Assembly (NCBI RefSeq): GCF_037893015.1
Contig: NC_133666.1
Location: 256,500,294-256,564,293 of the forward strand
Direction of reading: 5' to 3'
Source of the DNA: Macrotis lagotis
Taxonomy: Eukaryota; Chordata; Mammalia; Peramelemorphia; Peramelidae
DNA: 64,000 nucleotides
The translations under genes and the position numbers were made by a program. Under the pieces are notes generated by a model. The model made no database searches and was not told the origin of the DNA. It was given only the letters and a program-made list of their open reading frames with translations. Of the stretch, positions 12,413 through 24,781 are shown piece by piece (the first letter of the stretch is position 1; each line of letters begins with the position of its first letter).

Positions 12413-12590
12413 CATGAATAATAATGGAAATATGTTTTAACATGTATGTATAACCTATATCAGATTGTTTGCTGTCTTGATGAGGGGAGAGGAGGGAGAA
12501 AAATTGAAACTCAAAAATCGTTAGAAAGAATGAATGCTGTAAACTGTCTTTACTTGTAAATAAAAATAAAATACAAAATCCTGTCCCAAG
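12413..12590 (+). mobile_element. 5'-truncated L1 3' tail
   Basis: The text 'gaggggagaggagggagaaaaattgaaactcaaa' followed by A-rich sequence matches the 3' end of the L1 at 211-7208 read on its own strand. It is a short truncated L1 copy. The SINE at 12611 is placed just after its tail. Confidence 0.7.
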
Positions 12591-12610
12591 TCCAACCTAT
12601 TCTTTCTTAA

Positions 12611-12776
12611 TTTTTTTAATTTTGGATTTTTTTTTTTTTTTGCAAGACAATGGGGTTAAATGGCTTGCCCAAGGCCACACAGCTAGGTAATTATTAAGTG
12701 TCTGAGGCTGGATTTGAACTCAGGTCCTCCTGACTCCAGGGCAGTGCTCTATCCACTTGCGCCACCTAGCCACCCC
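12611..12776 (-). mobile_element. tRNA-derived SINE (WSINE-like)
   Basis: Antisense SINE bounded by a perfect 19-bp target-site duplication (12592-12610 and 12777-12795). The perfect duplication suggests a fairly young insertion. Confidence 0.95.
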
Positions 12777-12799
12777 CCAACCTATTCTTTCTTAAATTT

Positions 12800-12990
12800 A
12801 TTTGTATTATATATACACTCTTCATACTTATCTTTATATTTTATGTGACCCCTCCTCCTCTGCTCTCTTCCAGAATATAAATTCCTTGCAATCAAGTACT
12901 AATTTTGGGGGGGGGGGAGGTTTGTGTCCATGGCAATTCTTAAAATGCCATGCATGATAAATATCTGTCAAATTTAATTTAATGAAATAA
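12800..12990 (+). repeat. L2 3' end
   Basis: Ancient LINE-2 tail text: 'agaatataaattccttgcaatcaagtac' and then a short end with 'ataaatatctgtcaaattt'. A G-run at 12906-12917 interrupts it. Confidence 0.5.
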
Positions 12991-13075
12991 TCTTCATGGA
13001 GGTCTTTTTATGTATGCCCATCTTAAGCACCTCAAGGCAGAATAGTTAAGGTTTCCCATTAAATGATGTTTCTTG

Positions 13076-13244
13076 GGCGGCTAGGTGGTGCAATGGATAG
13101 AGCACTGGCCCTAGAGTCAGGAGTATTTGAGTTCAAATCCGGCCTCAGACACTTAATAATTACCTAGCTGTGTGGCCTTGGGCAAGCCATTTAACCCTCC
13201 TTGCCTTACAAAAACCTAAAAAAAATTTTTTTTAAATTTTTAAA
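13076..13244 (+). mobile_element. tRNA-derived SINE (WSINE-like)
   Basis: Sense copy with the head GGGCGGCTAGGTGGTGCAAT, B-box GTTCAAATCC and an A/T-rich tail, bounded by a perfect 15-bp duplication (13061-13075 and 13245-13259). Confidence 0.95.
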
Positions 13245-13304
13245 AAATGATGTTTCTTGTTGCCATTGTACTTTGAATAAAACCATTTCTTCTAACTCTT
13301 TATT

Positions 13305-13435
13305 TGCTTCTCTGGGACTGGATGACTGTGAGCAAATCACTTGATCTGGAACCTCAGTTTCCTCTTTTCTGAATCAGGAGTTGAACTGAATAGAATCTGA
13401 GGTTCCTTCCAGCTCTAAATTTATAATCCTATTAC
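13305..13435 (+). repeat. MIR-type ancient SINE
   Basis: Characteristic MIR text: 'gtgagcaaatcacttgatct', 'cctcagtttcctc', and 'gaggttccttccagctctaa' at the end. Confidence 0.7.
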
Positions 13436-15059
13436 CTATGAGTCATTCTTCCATTTAGCTGCTTTCTGGTTTGTTTTCTGGTTTGATTTATAACAATGCC
13501 AACATTGTTATCATTCAATTCCTCTTGTTGTATGTCCAGTTGCTTAAACTGATCCTACTTAGTTCAGGTGTTCCTCAGAAAGTAGACCTAGTGTGTTGCC
13601 AGGATGATCTTCCATGTGATACCACATGATAAATACTGTAGTAGTTAGTAGTTAGACTGCACAATAAGCATCTTTGTTCAACAAATATTATAATACCTCC
13701 TCTGTGCAGGGTATTGCCAAAGATGCAAAGATAGGTTCAGTACTGGAACAAAATGAGGTACTTGTCATCCACTGAGAGTTAACTTTTAACAGGAGGCTTG
13801 GGAGGGGACTGGTATTCAACAAAGATAGTCATTGAAGATAAGGCATTGATTCAGGTGAATGAATCTCCCTGTTAATCATACTATTCTTTCAGCATCTGAA
13901 ATCAAAGGAAACTGGAATTACTCATAGCCATTTGTACTTGGGCACATCAGTTAGCTAAGCTACTCCCCTTAGCCCGTCAAGGAGAATTTCAGTACCTCTT
14001 AAGGAAAAGAACTGCCCTAACCTGCACTGGTTAAGAGTCTTGTGAAAGCTAGTCCAGCCTACATGGCAGAGTTCTAGGAAATATTACTTCTATTACAGAT
14101 GTTAACTCGATTCTCTACTCAATAGAAAAGGAATCCTAAAATGGGATTTAAAATTTTGATTCTGAGCAAAAAAATTAGAAAAACCCATTATAGACACTTG
14201 AGAAAGCCAAGACTTATTAAGACCAGGCGAGGTTTGTGTCTTAGGAAGTTGTGTCAGAAAAAATTATAAGCTAGGAAAAAATAATGAGGATAAAGCAGTA
14301 CAGTATGATAGGAATTTTAAAGTGAAATCTGTGGCTTTGGGGTTTATTTATATTTCTTTCTCCAAGAGAAAAAAACTGGTTGTAATGGAATATATTACAT
14401 TGGGTAAAAATAATCTCCATTGTGCTGCTTAGAAAAAAATTTTCCATCTTTTTCAATTTGTTGAGTTATTGAAAATGAGAGGACTGAAAGGGAGGGTCAG
14501 CTGAGGATAAGCAACTGAAAGTTTGCATTCTTAAGGTATCTTAAACTATTTGTTAAAGCCTAAGATAGTTCACCTAATAGTATTGGAGAAGAATATATAA
14601 CCAAAATCACAAGTTATCATTTGCCAACCAGAACACCTCAAGACTCTCAGATCTGAAAGGGCAGTATTTACCCCTTCTCTGACTGTGATTTTATTTTAAA
14701 ACTATTAAATTTGTGGTATAAGGGTGGGATGACTGATTTACTCCACCTCTCTCAATTTAAAATAAGTGATAAAATGTCCAGTAAATTCTATTACCAAAAC
14801 ATTTCAAATAAACTTATTTTTTCTTCAATGCCCAAAAAGCCAAGTGTTAATTAAAGATAAATATACATGAAAGGGAAGACAGAGTCTAGCCACTGTCTAA
14901 ATGTTAGGAATTTTCCTAATCAGGTACTCAGAATGATTATGATTAACTCTTAACCTTTCATCTAAATGAAAATTTCCGAAGTTGAAGAGGGAATCACATG
15001 GACCTTAGGGGCCATGATATTGCCCCCTAAACCTAGGTTAATTATTTGTAATAGGATAT
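13436..15059. other. Unassigned intronic sequence
   Basis: About 1.6 kb in which I see no exon, RNA gene or confident repeat. A/T-rich, no long reading frame. Confidence 0.4.
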
Positions 15060-15230
15060 TGTTAGACTGTTAGTTCTAAAAGGGACTTGAAAGATCATCT
15101 AGCTCACCCCTTTATTTTACATATAAAATTGTTGGGACCAAGAGATTGACTTTCAGAGTCACACAGTTTGTGGCAGAACTAACAATAGAACCCAAATCTT
15201 ATATCTTGTAGTTTATTGACTTTTTATTAC
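15060..15230 (-). repeat. MIR-type ancient SINE
   Basis: Antisense MIR text: 'ctagctcacccctttattttacat', 'agagtcacacagtttgtggcagaac', 'aatagaacccaaatctt'. Confidence 0.6.
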
Positions 15231-15284
15231 CTATTACCATCTCTCATTGTCAAAATAACAAAACAGTAAGGCCAGGTAAATCAT

Positions 15285-15720
15285 TTATTAATCACTTCTT
15301 ATACACAAGTTTCTATGCTAGATGCTCAGATATAAAGCCAAAAATGAAACTATCAGCAAGCTTACATTATACTGGAAGAGAAGGGACACAGTTTACATGG
15401 GGATAAGTATATTCCAACTGGAAAGAGTCTGGAGATTTAACAGAGGAAGTATGCTTAAGCTAAGCCTTGGAGGAAAATGAGGATACTAAAAAGCAGCTAT
15501 AAAGAGGAAGTACATTCCAGGCTTTGAGGACAGCTTGTATAAATGCAGTTTGACATTTGATGAAATGTCAAGTTCAGGAAATTGTTCCAGTTTGGCTGGA
15601 TAGCATCTGTGAAGGGAAATAAAATGAAATAAATGGAAAGAGAGAGATTGGAACCAGACAGCAGAGGGTCTTGAATACCATGCTGGAGAAATTGTATGTA
15701 ATTCTAATGTCAACAAGGAT
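15285..15720 (+). repeat. Ancient CR1/L3-like LINE 3' region
   Basis: Shows the conserved end typical of L3: 'caagtttctatgctagatgctcagatataaa', 'gcttacattatactggaaga', then 'gaggaagtacattccaggct'. Related text recurs at 15898-16800, 19090-19975 and 46800-46960. The family name is from memory. Confidence 0.5.
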
Positions 15721-15724
15721 CCAT

Positions 15725-15835
15725 AAATGTACTAGACTATAAATTCCATATGGACAGGGACCATATTTTCTCTAAAACTTCATATGGCCCCAGCTCACCT
15801 TAGCATTCTGTACATAGTATTTGTTGAATGAATGA
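15725..15835 (+). repeat. L2 3' end
   Basis: Standard L2 tail wording: 'actataaattccatatggacagggacc' through 'catagtatttgttgaatgaatga'. Confidence 0.7.
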
Positions 15836-15897
15836 GTATAGCCCCTAACCTTAACAAATTCATAATCGTTATTAAGTATTTATCCTGAGAAACAGAA

Positions 15898-16800
15898 GTT
15901 GACATTTATTATGCACCAACTCTGTACCAGCTACTTTTATGTACAAAGATCAGCAAGCTTGCATTCTTTTGAAAAATAATATATAAGAAGATTAAAAGTG
16001 TACATCCACAAAAGTAAACACATTGTAGTTGATGGGAGCTACTAGCAATAGAGAAATCATTAAAAGCTTCATAAAAATTAGTACTTGTGCCAAACCTTGA
16101 AAGAATCTAGGGGTTCTCTGAGGTTAGGGTTATAAGGGACTGCATTTTAGACATTAAGGGACAGTCTGTAGAAATTCTTCGCAATGGGAGGAGGACTGTA
16201 GGGGTCGGGGCATGATTGCTGGGGCATTGAATGTTTGAAATGGAGTAATGTGTAAAAAATCCTGGAGCCAGGTTATGAAGGTCTTTAAATGCTAAAAGAG
16301 AAGATTCTAGTTGATCCTTGGGGCAGTGGAGAAACCTGGGCTGTAAGAATATCATTTTGGCATCCATAGGAAAGATGGTGGCACAGGGGAAACTGGGGCA
16401 AGGAGACCAGTAGAAATGGTCCTCAGAAAAGGTGGTAAGAGCTTAAGCTCAGATAGTAGAGGGAAAAGGATAGGTGGGCGTGAGAGAGATGGTGTATACA
16501 AGATGCTGTTAAAAAAGACTTGGTGTTCAAAGATGACCCTGATGGTGTTGGTCTGGGTGACACCAAGGAGAGTGGCCTCAACAGAAACAGAAGTTTGGAA
16601 GAAGGAAACTGCTTTGAGGGTAACCATTTACAAAAGTTCAGTTTAGGTTTTCTCCAGGCCAGTCTGTTTGAAATGCCCAGTAGAGCACAGAAATGAAGAT
16701 GAAAGTTCAAGCAAGAGAATAGGACCAGATAGAGGAGAGATCTAAGTGGTCTGAATGGAGATGAGAGCTAGACCCAATGAGGTCATCAAGAAAGGAGAAA
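15898..16800 (+). repeat. Ancient interspersed repeat (L3-like family), copy A
   Basis: Opens with 'catttattatgcaccaactctgtacc', an L3-type end. Further on it parallels 19090-19975: both have 'ccaggttatgaaggtctttaaatgc'-like text, a stretch about 'gcaaggagaccagtagaa' and similar spacing. No open coding frame of note. Confidence 0.45.
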
Positions 16801-16859
16801 CAGAGCCAATCATGAGTTGTTAAGGGAAGGACATGGATAATAAGTTCTCCCTTAGCAGT

Positions 16860-17129
16860 TTCTGTCCCTACATCCCCAGATTCAGAGCTATGGTTAATTC
16901 TTCATTCTCACTCATGCCCCACAGATCCAATCAGGTGTCAAGTCCTTTCATTTCTGTCTTAAAATCTCACATATCCATTCCCCTTTCTCTACTAGTATCA
17001 CCTTAGTCTAGACCCTCATCACCTCTTGCCTGGACTAGTAGATTCCTTATTGGTATTTTCACATTCTGACTTCTCTCCAATCCATTCTTTATACAGCTGC
17101 CAAATTGATAATCCTAGAGCACTTCTCTG

Positions 17130-17208
<79 letters not shown>

Positions 17209-18220
17209 TACACACACACACACGTTTCATCAACTCCTCATAGACTTTAGTATGACATATAGCATGATATTAGGCAGTTCTAAAATCCTTTACAGTGTGG
17301 TTCTAGCCTGTCTTTCCAGGCTGACTGTAAATTATTTCTTCCCCCCCCCCCCACATTCAATAAGTCAGCCACTACTTGCTTTTCCTGTGATCAAGACAGT
17401 CTTCCTTATTCCATGGCAATTTTTAGATTTTTACACTTACCTGGAAAGGTCTCTGCTTTCACTTCCATTCTTTAGAATCTCAAATACCTTCTTTTTCAGG
17501 ATATCAGGAAAGGACTATTTCCTGATTCCCCTTACTTGTTAGGCATCCTACTCTAATTATTGTCTGTTTATTATTTATACTCTTCATTTATTGCTCTGTA
17601 AATTTATTTCCCATCACTACCAGAAGATTGTAAACTCCTTAGGAGCAAGAACTGTCCTTATGTCTATATTTTTATTCACAATCCTAGCCCAGCTGGGTGA
17701 ACTTACAGAAGCATCTAAGATGCTAAGTATGGCTGATTCTACCTCTCCACCATCTTGTATCTGTCCCCTCTTACTCAGATGTAGTCCCTCCTTACCTCTC
17801 CTGTAGCCTCCTAGATTCATCAGCTCTCTTCTCTCCATGCCATTCTCCATATCCATTGCCAAAATCATATTATAAGAATAGGTCCAAGTATGTTTCTCAA
17901 CCCTGCCCAAACTCTGGGGGCTTCCCAATTTTCTCTGAAATCAGATGCAAATTCCTTTCACTGCCCATCTCTTGGCTGAATGTACACAGCTCCCCATCAG
18001 ATGGCCTGTCTGGGTGCTTTTGCCCATGCTGTTTCCCCTCACCTCCCATCCCTGTCTACCTTTTAGCCTTCCTCCCCACAATTGTCTTTGCATTTACTTA
18101 TTTATGCGCATGTTGTTTCCGCTGATAAATGATGTAAACTCTCTGAGGATAGGGACTGTTTCATTTTTATTTTTGTATCCTATGTCTAGTCCAATTCCTA
18201 GAACATGGTGGAAATGATTG
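16860..18220 (+). repeat. L2 LINE fragment(s)
   Basis: Contains the L2 ORF2-end text ('accctcatcacctcttgcctggactagtag', 'ccaatccattctttatacagctgcc') and two L2 3' ends (17615-17690; 18125-18215, 'aaactctctgaggatagggactg'). Split by the microsatellite at 17132-17223. Confidence 0.65.
17132..17223. repeat. (CT)n(CA)n microsatellite
   Basis: About 27 CT units followed by about 17 CA units with one TA interruption. The reading frames across it are low-complexity artefacts. Confidence 0.97.
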
Positions 18221-18394
18221 TTGTTGAAGCTCTGAATATTTTTCAGTGTATTTCTCTTTCTTTGATAGGTCTTATATTTTTTCTTCCACCATACTAATTC
18301 TCTACCAGATCTGAAAAAAAATTTCCTCATTGAAAATATTAATATGACTTAAATTAATGTGTGGTATGATGACAAGACCTTTTTATTTCCACAG

Positions 18395-18473
18395 ATACAA
18401 ATGAGGAAGAAGAAAAGAAAAAACAAAAAAGAAAAAGCAAAGAGAAAATTAAATTGAAAAAGAGAAGGAAAAG
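18395..18473 (+). CDS. SREK1IP1: SREK1IP1, penultimate coding exon
   Basis: A 79-bp exon between an acceptor (TTTTATTTCCACAG, ends 18394) and a donor (AG|GTATCC at 18474). In frame it encodes E-E-E-E-K-K-K-Q-K-R-K-S-K-E-K-I-K-L-K-K-R-R-K-R, nearly the same as the human SREK1IP1 segment I recall. The first two bases complete a codon begun in the previous exon, and the last two (AG) are completed by the first base of the exon at 23194, giving R then S-Y-S-S-S-S. SREK1IP1 (P18SRP) is a small nuclear protein with an N-terminal zinc knuckle and a basic tail that binds the SR-type splicing factor SREK1. The zinc-knuckle exons were not found in this window. Confidence 0.93.
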
Positions 18474-19089
18474 GTATCCTTTAATCTTATAAATAAAACA
18501 GAAGAGTAAGATTTTCTGGAATGTATTTGAAAATTTTAAATTTATTTATTTAAATGGATTTGCCAGCTGTTAGAATTAGGGTCCAGGAAAAAAAGTCATA
18601 CTCTCTTGAATTATTATACATTTGTGAACAAAACCAGAAGGGTAGATTGCTAGAGAGAGAGAGTTCTAGAATTAAAAATGATATAAAGCATCTCATTTAC
18701 TGAAATTTGTGACTGAAAACTGACACAATTGACAGAATTTTGGATCGTAGCCACCTCTTAAATGTTCTAAATTAGTCTCTTTTCAATTAGATCATTAATG
18801 AAACAACACGATGATGTAATGTCAAATCTTTCTGAGCATATTTTTCTCATATTTGTGTGCCTTTTCTCAAAATATATGTCAAATATATGTCTGCATCTTC
18901 AGAATGGCACTGAATTGAAAGAGGTCATGGATTTTTCTAAAACTTTCTTAAAACTTACTCTAGAAGATGGGATTTTTACTTGTGACTTGAAAATAGTGAA
19001 AATCCTAGAGCCTATAGATGGGAATGTATTGTGTAAGGAAGAGCAAGGAAGCCATTATCACTGAATGACAACATATTGATAGATGGGGG

Positions 19090-19975
19090 GTGGGAGACGA
19101 CTCTGTAGGAATGAAGAAGACTTGAAGAGTTCCTAAATGGCCAGGTTGTGAAGGGTTTTGAATGCCAAGCAAGATTTTATATATGGTTTGGGAATTTGTT
19201 GAAAGGGGAGGGGGGAGGATTACATGATTATAGATCTGTGCTTTAGGAAGATTAATTTGACAGCTAAGTGGAGAATCTACTGAAGATGGAAAGAAACTTG
19301 AGGCAAAGAGACCAACCAGCAAACTATTGGAATAATCAGGATCTGAGATCATGAGGGCCTGCACCAAAGTAGTAGTAGTATTAGAGGAAAGAAGGGGGCA
19401 TTATATAGTAGATATTACAAAGATAGAATTTGCAGGACTTGATTGGATATTGGCAGAAGGCAGGGCTACTGAAGAATTAAGGTAGACATCTAGGTTGCAA
19501 GCCTTGATTACTGGGAGAGTGATAATATACTCAATAATAAAAAGGAAGTTTGGGAGAAAAGGAGGTTTTGAGTGAGGAAGTGAGTTTTATTTTGGACTTG
19601 TTGAGTTTTAAGATATCTTCAGAACATTCACATAGAGATGACAGACAGTTGGAGAGTAGTAGAGATCAGTTTAGAGGGTTGGATGAGTAGATTTTAGAAT
19701 CATCAGCATAGAGATGATCTCTGGCACTATGGAAGCCAATGAGGTCACTAAGTGAAATAGTATAGTGGGAAAAGAGAAGAAGGACAAGGGCAGAGTGACC
19801 TCGACCAAGATTCAACAAAGGAAACTGAAAAGGAGCAGTCAGATAGACAGGAAGAGAACAACAGAGTAGTGTCAACAGATACCCAGAGAGAAGACAGAAT
19901 CTAGAATACAGAAGAGGGTGGACAAGTGTCAATAACTGGAGGAAAATTGAAAAGCATGAGAATTGAGAAAAGCCC
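19090..19975 (+). repeat. Ancient interspersed repeat (L3-like family), copy B
   Basis: Parallels 15898-16800 and carries text I know from other mammals ('agaatcatcagcatagagatgat', 'caatgaggtcactaagtgaaatag'). No recognisable protein domain. Family assignment uncertain. Confidence 0.45.
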
Positions 19976-20606
19976 ATCCTTTTGTAATTGATTTTATTAT
20001 AATGTTATATTGAGCAGTAAGAAAAGAACCTTTCCTGCTTAATTAACATAGTCCCATTCATAGAGTAAAAGTAATATTGTGTTTAAAAATAGTTTTTAAT
20101 GTGTTTCATACATTTAATCCTTTATTTCAACTGTAGATTGAAACATACAGAAAGCATCATGAATTTTTAAGAATTTTGCTTATATTTCTCTAAATCCACA
20201 AATCTTGACATCACAAATTTTATGTAAAAAAGTGTCAAAACAAAACTAATGTAAAATTGGAACTCAGAACTTTGAATTAGTATATCTTTAGACTTTAGTT
20301 AAGTCATTTAATCATTCTCTAAGGTCTTTACCAGCTCTAGAGCTATGAATCTGCTTCTGTACTAACATAAAGAAACGTATTTGCAGAATATCTAACTGAA
20401 ATTTTTTGCTCCTTGGTAGGGAAGAGTGAAAGAATGAATAATATTTAGTGACTAGTTAGGTTTTAAGCATAATGGAGAGGCAGTAACCAAAAGTGAATAA
20501 ATTAGCATATGATGGAAGAGCTGAGGATAAAGAACAGAATCTGGGAGCAGGGAAGGGAATAGAAGTTGGAGAAGGCAATAAAAAGGAATCAGTAGAACTG
20601 AAGATG

Positions 20607-20925
20607 TTGTATGATGATGATGATATTTGTCCTTCATTCTTGAAGACCATGACCTTAGAGTGATGATGGTATGGCAAGCTCATGAACTGGATTTGAGAGA
20701 GGGGGTACTATGCTAAGTTACCAGCCTCCCTTTCTCCTTCAGAGCCATCTGAATCCAGTGGCCAGATATGAATCAGAACAACTTGAGATAGCTCTGGATT
20801 CAAGGCAATTGGGGTTAAATGACTTGTACAAGGTCACACAGCTAGTAAGTGGCAAGTGTCTGAGGCTGAATTCAAACTCCTGACTCCAAATCCAGTGTTC
20901 TATCCACTGTACCACCCAGCTGCTG
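20607..20925 (-). mobile_element. ~300-bp tRNA-SINE with (ATC)n tail, MAR1-like
   Basis: Antisense. The left end is (GAT)n, i.e. an (ATC)n tail on the element strand. A unique body follows ('ggccagatatgaatcagaac' region) and then a tRNA-SINE core and head ending at 'accacccagctgctg'. The trinucleotide tail points to mobilisation by an RTE-type LINE rather than L1 (inference). Confidence 0.75.
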
Positions 20926-21117
20926 TGTAGAAAAGGGGAAAATGAGGGAATAAGGTCACAGAGGAGACATATAAAGGGATGAGATTGTGGTCACCTGTGG
21001 TCCAAAATTGATTTTTTTTCACTGTCCTTTGCTGTTTATACCCATACTGCTAATAGCAGCAATCCCAAAATTCACCTAACAGAGATGTTAAAGGCCAACA
21101 AAATTCCCAGTGAAGCA

Positions 21118-21262
21118 AGAACCAAATTAAATGTAATTGGGAAATGTTTAACAAAATAAATAAAAATACAACATAGATTATGTTAATATGTGGTTTTATA
21201 AGTAAAAATTCAATCTTCAGGAACCTATTCTATTTGAGTTTCATACCAATGATCTAGGATAC
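21118..21262 (+). repeat. Interspersed repeat, family uncertain, copy 1
   Basis: 'aatgtaattgggaaatgtttaacaaaataaa', then 'tatgtggttttataagt', ending in 'ctatttgagtttcatacc'. A second copy lies at 22763-22892 in the same orientation. I know this text as a frequent marsupial repeat but cannot name it reliably. Confidence 0.5.
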
Positions 21263-21345
21263 AAAGTTCCAATATAATTATCTCAAAGTAAAGACCCATC
21301 ATTCCCCTAAGTGAACTCATGTGAGCATGGGCACAAGCATGCACA

Positions 21346-21467
<122 letters not shown>

Positions 21468-21813
21468 CAATAATATTTAGATCTAAGCAAAGTTCTAAGA
21501 TATCAAACACTGTGCAAGTAAAATATCTAGGTAGTTACAAATGTATATACAGAAAAAATTGCTGTCATTCTTATGTAGGTTCCAATTTTTAGGTATCTCT
21601 CAAATCTGACACCTAAAGCTTTGTCCGTCTCTATTCAGCCTAAACAATTAAAACAGAGAGGACCTAGATCTTGTTCATTAAAAGACAGCGTTTTCTTTAT
21701 GTGTCTAGGTTTTGTCTTTGGGATTTGGGGTTCTTTTTTCTTTTTTGCCTATTTCAAGTTTTCTCTTTTTGTTCCATATTTCACTGTAGTTCATTAACTT
21801 ATTGGGGAGGATG

Positions 21814-21862
21814 TGTGTTGTGTCTGTGTCTGTGTGTGTCTGTGTGTGTCTGTGTGTGTGCA
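21814..21862. repeat. (TG)n-rich microsatellite
   Basis: Imperfect TG repeat with regularly spaced TC steps (TGTGTGTC pattern). Confidence 0.9.
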
Positions 21863-22762
21863 TGCACACATGGGCATATAGGTGTTATCTTGCAGTCTTT
21901 TCTCATATCATTTGAGAGCCAACATGTTGTACATATTGTACAACTTTATTATTTTGAAGACTTGGTTTTGATGTGTGAGTTTAGAAAACCTGCTCTCATT
22001 TATGTATTGATAAGCAGAAAAAATAAAGCAAGGGGTAAATGATCTTGTTTCATAAATACAGTTTCTCAATATACATAAGTGGGTTATTCTGCAGATTTCT
22101 GCTTAAAGTGATTTTTATTTAACGTTAATTTGCCCACAGATGTGAGAAAGAGGTAGGTAGGAACCCACATGTCCACAGAGGGAAGCATCTAGTACAGGGT
22201 TCACAGTGTATGGGAGCCAGGGATAGAGAAGCGAAAGCAGGAAGAGGAACATACAAGATTGGTGCCAGCCACATGGTCCCCTGCCTGAAACCTAGAGGAA
22301 GAACACATTGGGGCCAGAGAGGTGGAACCAGCAAAGGACATAGACAGGAGAGATTGGGTGACACATGGGAGCTGAGGACAGGCATGTGGTTCCTGAGAGT
22401 AGATGGAGGACAAGACATACAGGGACTAGACACTCAGACTAGAGGGCAGAGCAGCACTGGAGGTCTAAAACCAATGTGACAAAGGCAGTAATGGTCTTCC
22501 TACTTATCTGTTACTCTGCTTTCACATGGAGGGATTTCATTTCTATTGTTTATTTTCATCTTTGAGTCACCCTTACTCATGCAAAATTATAACTATCCAA
22601 ATCCAATAAGACCTGGATTCAAGTTTTACCTGCCTCTCACACATATTAGTTATTTGATCCTAGACAACTCTCTGACATCTTAAGTTGAAGAGAAAGTGCT
22701 TAGTCAGAAGTTCCATAAATAGAAGGTAATCAAATAATGCTCCCAAGTGCTGCAGCTTGTAC

Positions 22763-22892
22763 CAGAATGAAATGTAATTGGGAAATATTTAACAAAATAA
22801 ATTTTAAAATGCAATTAAAGCAAAAGAAAAATGCCCAGTTTACAATTTAGAATCTTCTGTTTCTCTTTGAGTTTGACACCACTGCCTTGGAC
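22763..22892 (+). repeat. Interspersed repeat, family uncertain, copy 2
   Basis: Shares 'aatgtaattgggaaatatttaacaaaataaa' and the terminal 'tttgagtttgacaccactg' with the copy at 21118-21262, but lacks the middle part. Confidence 0.5.
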
Positions 22893-23146
22893 CAGTAGAA
22901 TCAAGTCTAATTCCTGTGGTTGTCCCCCTGGCTCTTGGGGGAATATGCTAATTTTGTAGTGAGTTTGTTTTTGTGGTAATGAATTAGATTTTCTATTTTA
23001 AAATTTTATGTTTTTATATAATAAAGTTAGTTATAGAATAAAAAATAAAAATTTTAACTTTTTACTTCACTAGGTTTAAAATATGTTGATAGATTGGAAC
23101 TGAGAAGTTTATATTTTGTCACTGTCTCTAAAGTAAACAAATATAA

Positions 23147-23386
<240 letters not shown>

Positions 23387-23630
23387 GACATCCACCCATT
23401 CTTCTGACATTAAGAATTTTGAACTTGCTTCAGCAATCAAGCTTTATATTAAACTCATACCTTTCAGGCCAGCATTCCTCCATGTACAAGGCAACACTGC
23501 TACCTATCCAGACTGTGACTATGAAGTAGTCCTAAGATTTAAAAGTCAGTCTTGTTAAAAACAAATCTTACTCATTCTCCTTAATGGTTTTCTTTTTTGC
23601 TATTAGCATTGCTTTAGAAATTTATTGTAA

Positions 23631-23791
23631 GGCGGCTATGTGGTGTAGTGGATTAAGCACCGGCCCTGGAGTCACAGGAGTACCTGGGTTCAAATCAGGT
23701 CTCAGACACTTAATAATTACCTAGTTGTGTGGCCTTGGGCAAGCCACTTAACCCCGTTTGCCTTACAAAAACCTTAAAAAAAAAAAAAGAA
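23631..23791 (+). mobile_element. tRNA-derived SINE in the SREK1IP1 3' UTR
   Basis: Sense copy (GGCGGCTATGTGGTGTAGTG head, A-rich tail 23776-23791) flanked by a perfect 13-bp duplication (23618-23630 and 23792-23804). It lies about 245 bp after the stop codon and would be transcribed in the mRNA. Confidence 0.95.
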
Positions 23792-24058
23792 AAATTTATT
23801 GTAAAGAGTCATCACAATCGACAGAAAAAGAATTCTCAATACATGTAGCCTGTCTGACTGTTACCAGGTGCTGTTACCAGTTGTCTGTCCACCTTCCCAG
23901 GAAAGAGATCCCTGTAGACATTCAGTATCTTCCCATAGACACTGGAAAATCAAAGAACCTTATAATCTGTTTTGTAAGTTGTAATGTATGTTTTTATAGG
24001 ACAAGACTTTTTGAATGTTAGGAATAACATTGCCTTATGGAGTTTTTTTTTTCCTTTA

Positions 24059-24064
24059 AATAAA
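24059..24064 (+). promoter_or_regulatory. SREK1IP1: Polyadenylation signal AATAAA, proximal
   Basis: Canonical hexamer 673 bp after the stop codon. Sequence immediately beyond is A-rich, and GT/T-rich text follows ('cttgttttctaagttt'), compatible with a cleavage region. Confidence 0.55.
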
Positions 24065-24781
24065 TGAAATGTACAGAAAAGTACTAAATACAAGAACCTT
24101 GTTTTCTAAGTTTTACTCTTATTTGAAACTACCTAATGCAGGTTTTTTTTCTTCCCAGTTGTTGCAACATTTTCTTCTCTCATTAAAAACCAGTCCAATT
24201 TATGCCTAACATTGCTGCTCTATAAAAGACTTAAATATTCCATTGATCAGTTTTTATAAAAGTAACAGCTATGTGAATGTGCCACATTGGCATATGTAAA
24301 AGTGATATCTCAGATATCAACATTTGTATTCTTAGGGAAGATGGAATTGGGATTGGGGGTTTTTATCAGGTGAAATATCAAATTTTTATGAAGTTTGTTT
24401 CTATTAGAGAAGAACAGGAATTTTTTATAAATTTGAAATTATATTTGCATTTTTTTAAATACTTTTGAAACATTTGGCATTAATTCTTATGCTTTCCTAA
24501 GTGGTCAGTTGGGACAGAAGGGATTTGATTTTTACTTTGTCCATTAACTTTAGTAATCCATAAAATAGTTTTAATTAAGTTGTCAATGAAGAAAGACTGA
24601 AGATCTTTACTCTGCCATATATTTGGGGAAAAAATGCTATGGTTTTTAAAAATAATTTGTCCTTGTTGGACTTACATTTTTTCAAATATAAATTATAAAT
24701 TATATAAACTAGCAGACTTGGATCACCTGTCCTAGATTTTTCTTTTCTTTAATAATTACCAACATTCTTTGTAGTTATGTC

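Noticed and set aside
6262..13244. tRNA genes suggested by A/B-box-like sequences
   Set aside because: All sit in SINE heads with tails and target duplications; none folds as an intact isolated tRNA by eye.
17105..17542. 145-codon open frame across the CT/CA microsatellite
   Set aside because: Ser-Leu and Thr-His runs are the translation of dinucleotide repeats; the rest lies in L2 text. No splice or start context.
1..18394. Searched for the zinc-knuckle and other upstream exons of SREK1IP1
   Set aside because: No C-x2-C-x3-G-H-x4-C type exon or acidic-serine exon seen on the + strand. They probably lie left of the window.
22135..22479. Open frames on both strands in a purine-rich intronic segment
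   Set aside because: No recognisable domain or splice-site pairing; the two strands give overlapping frames typical of biased composition.
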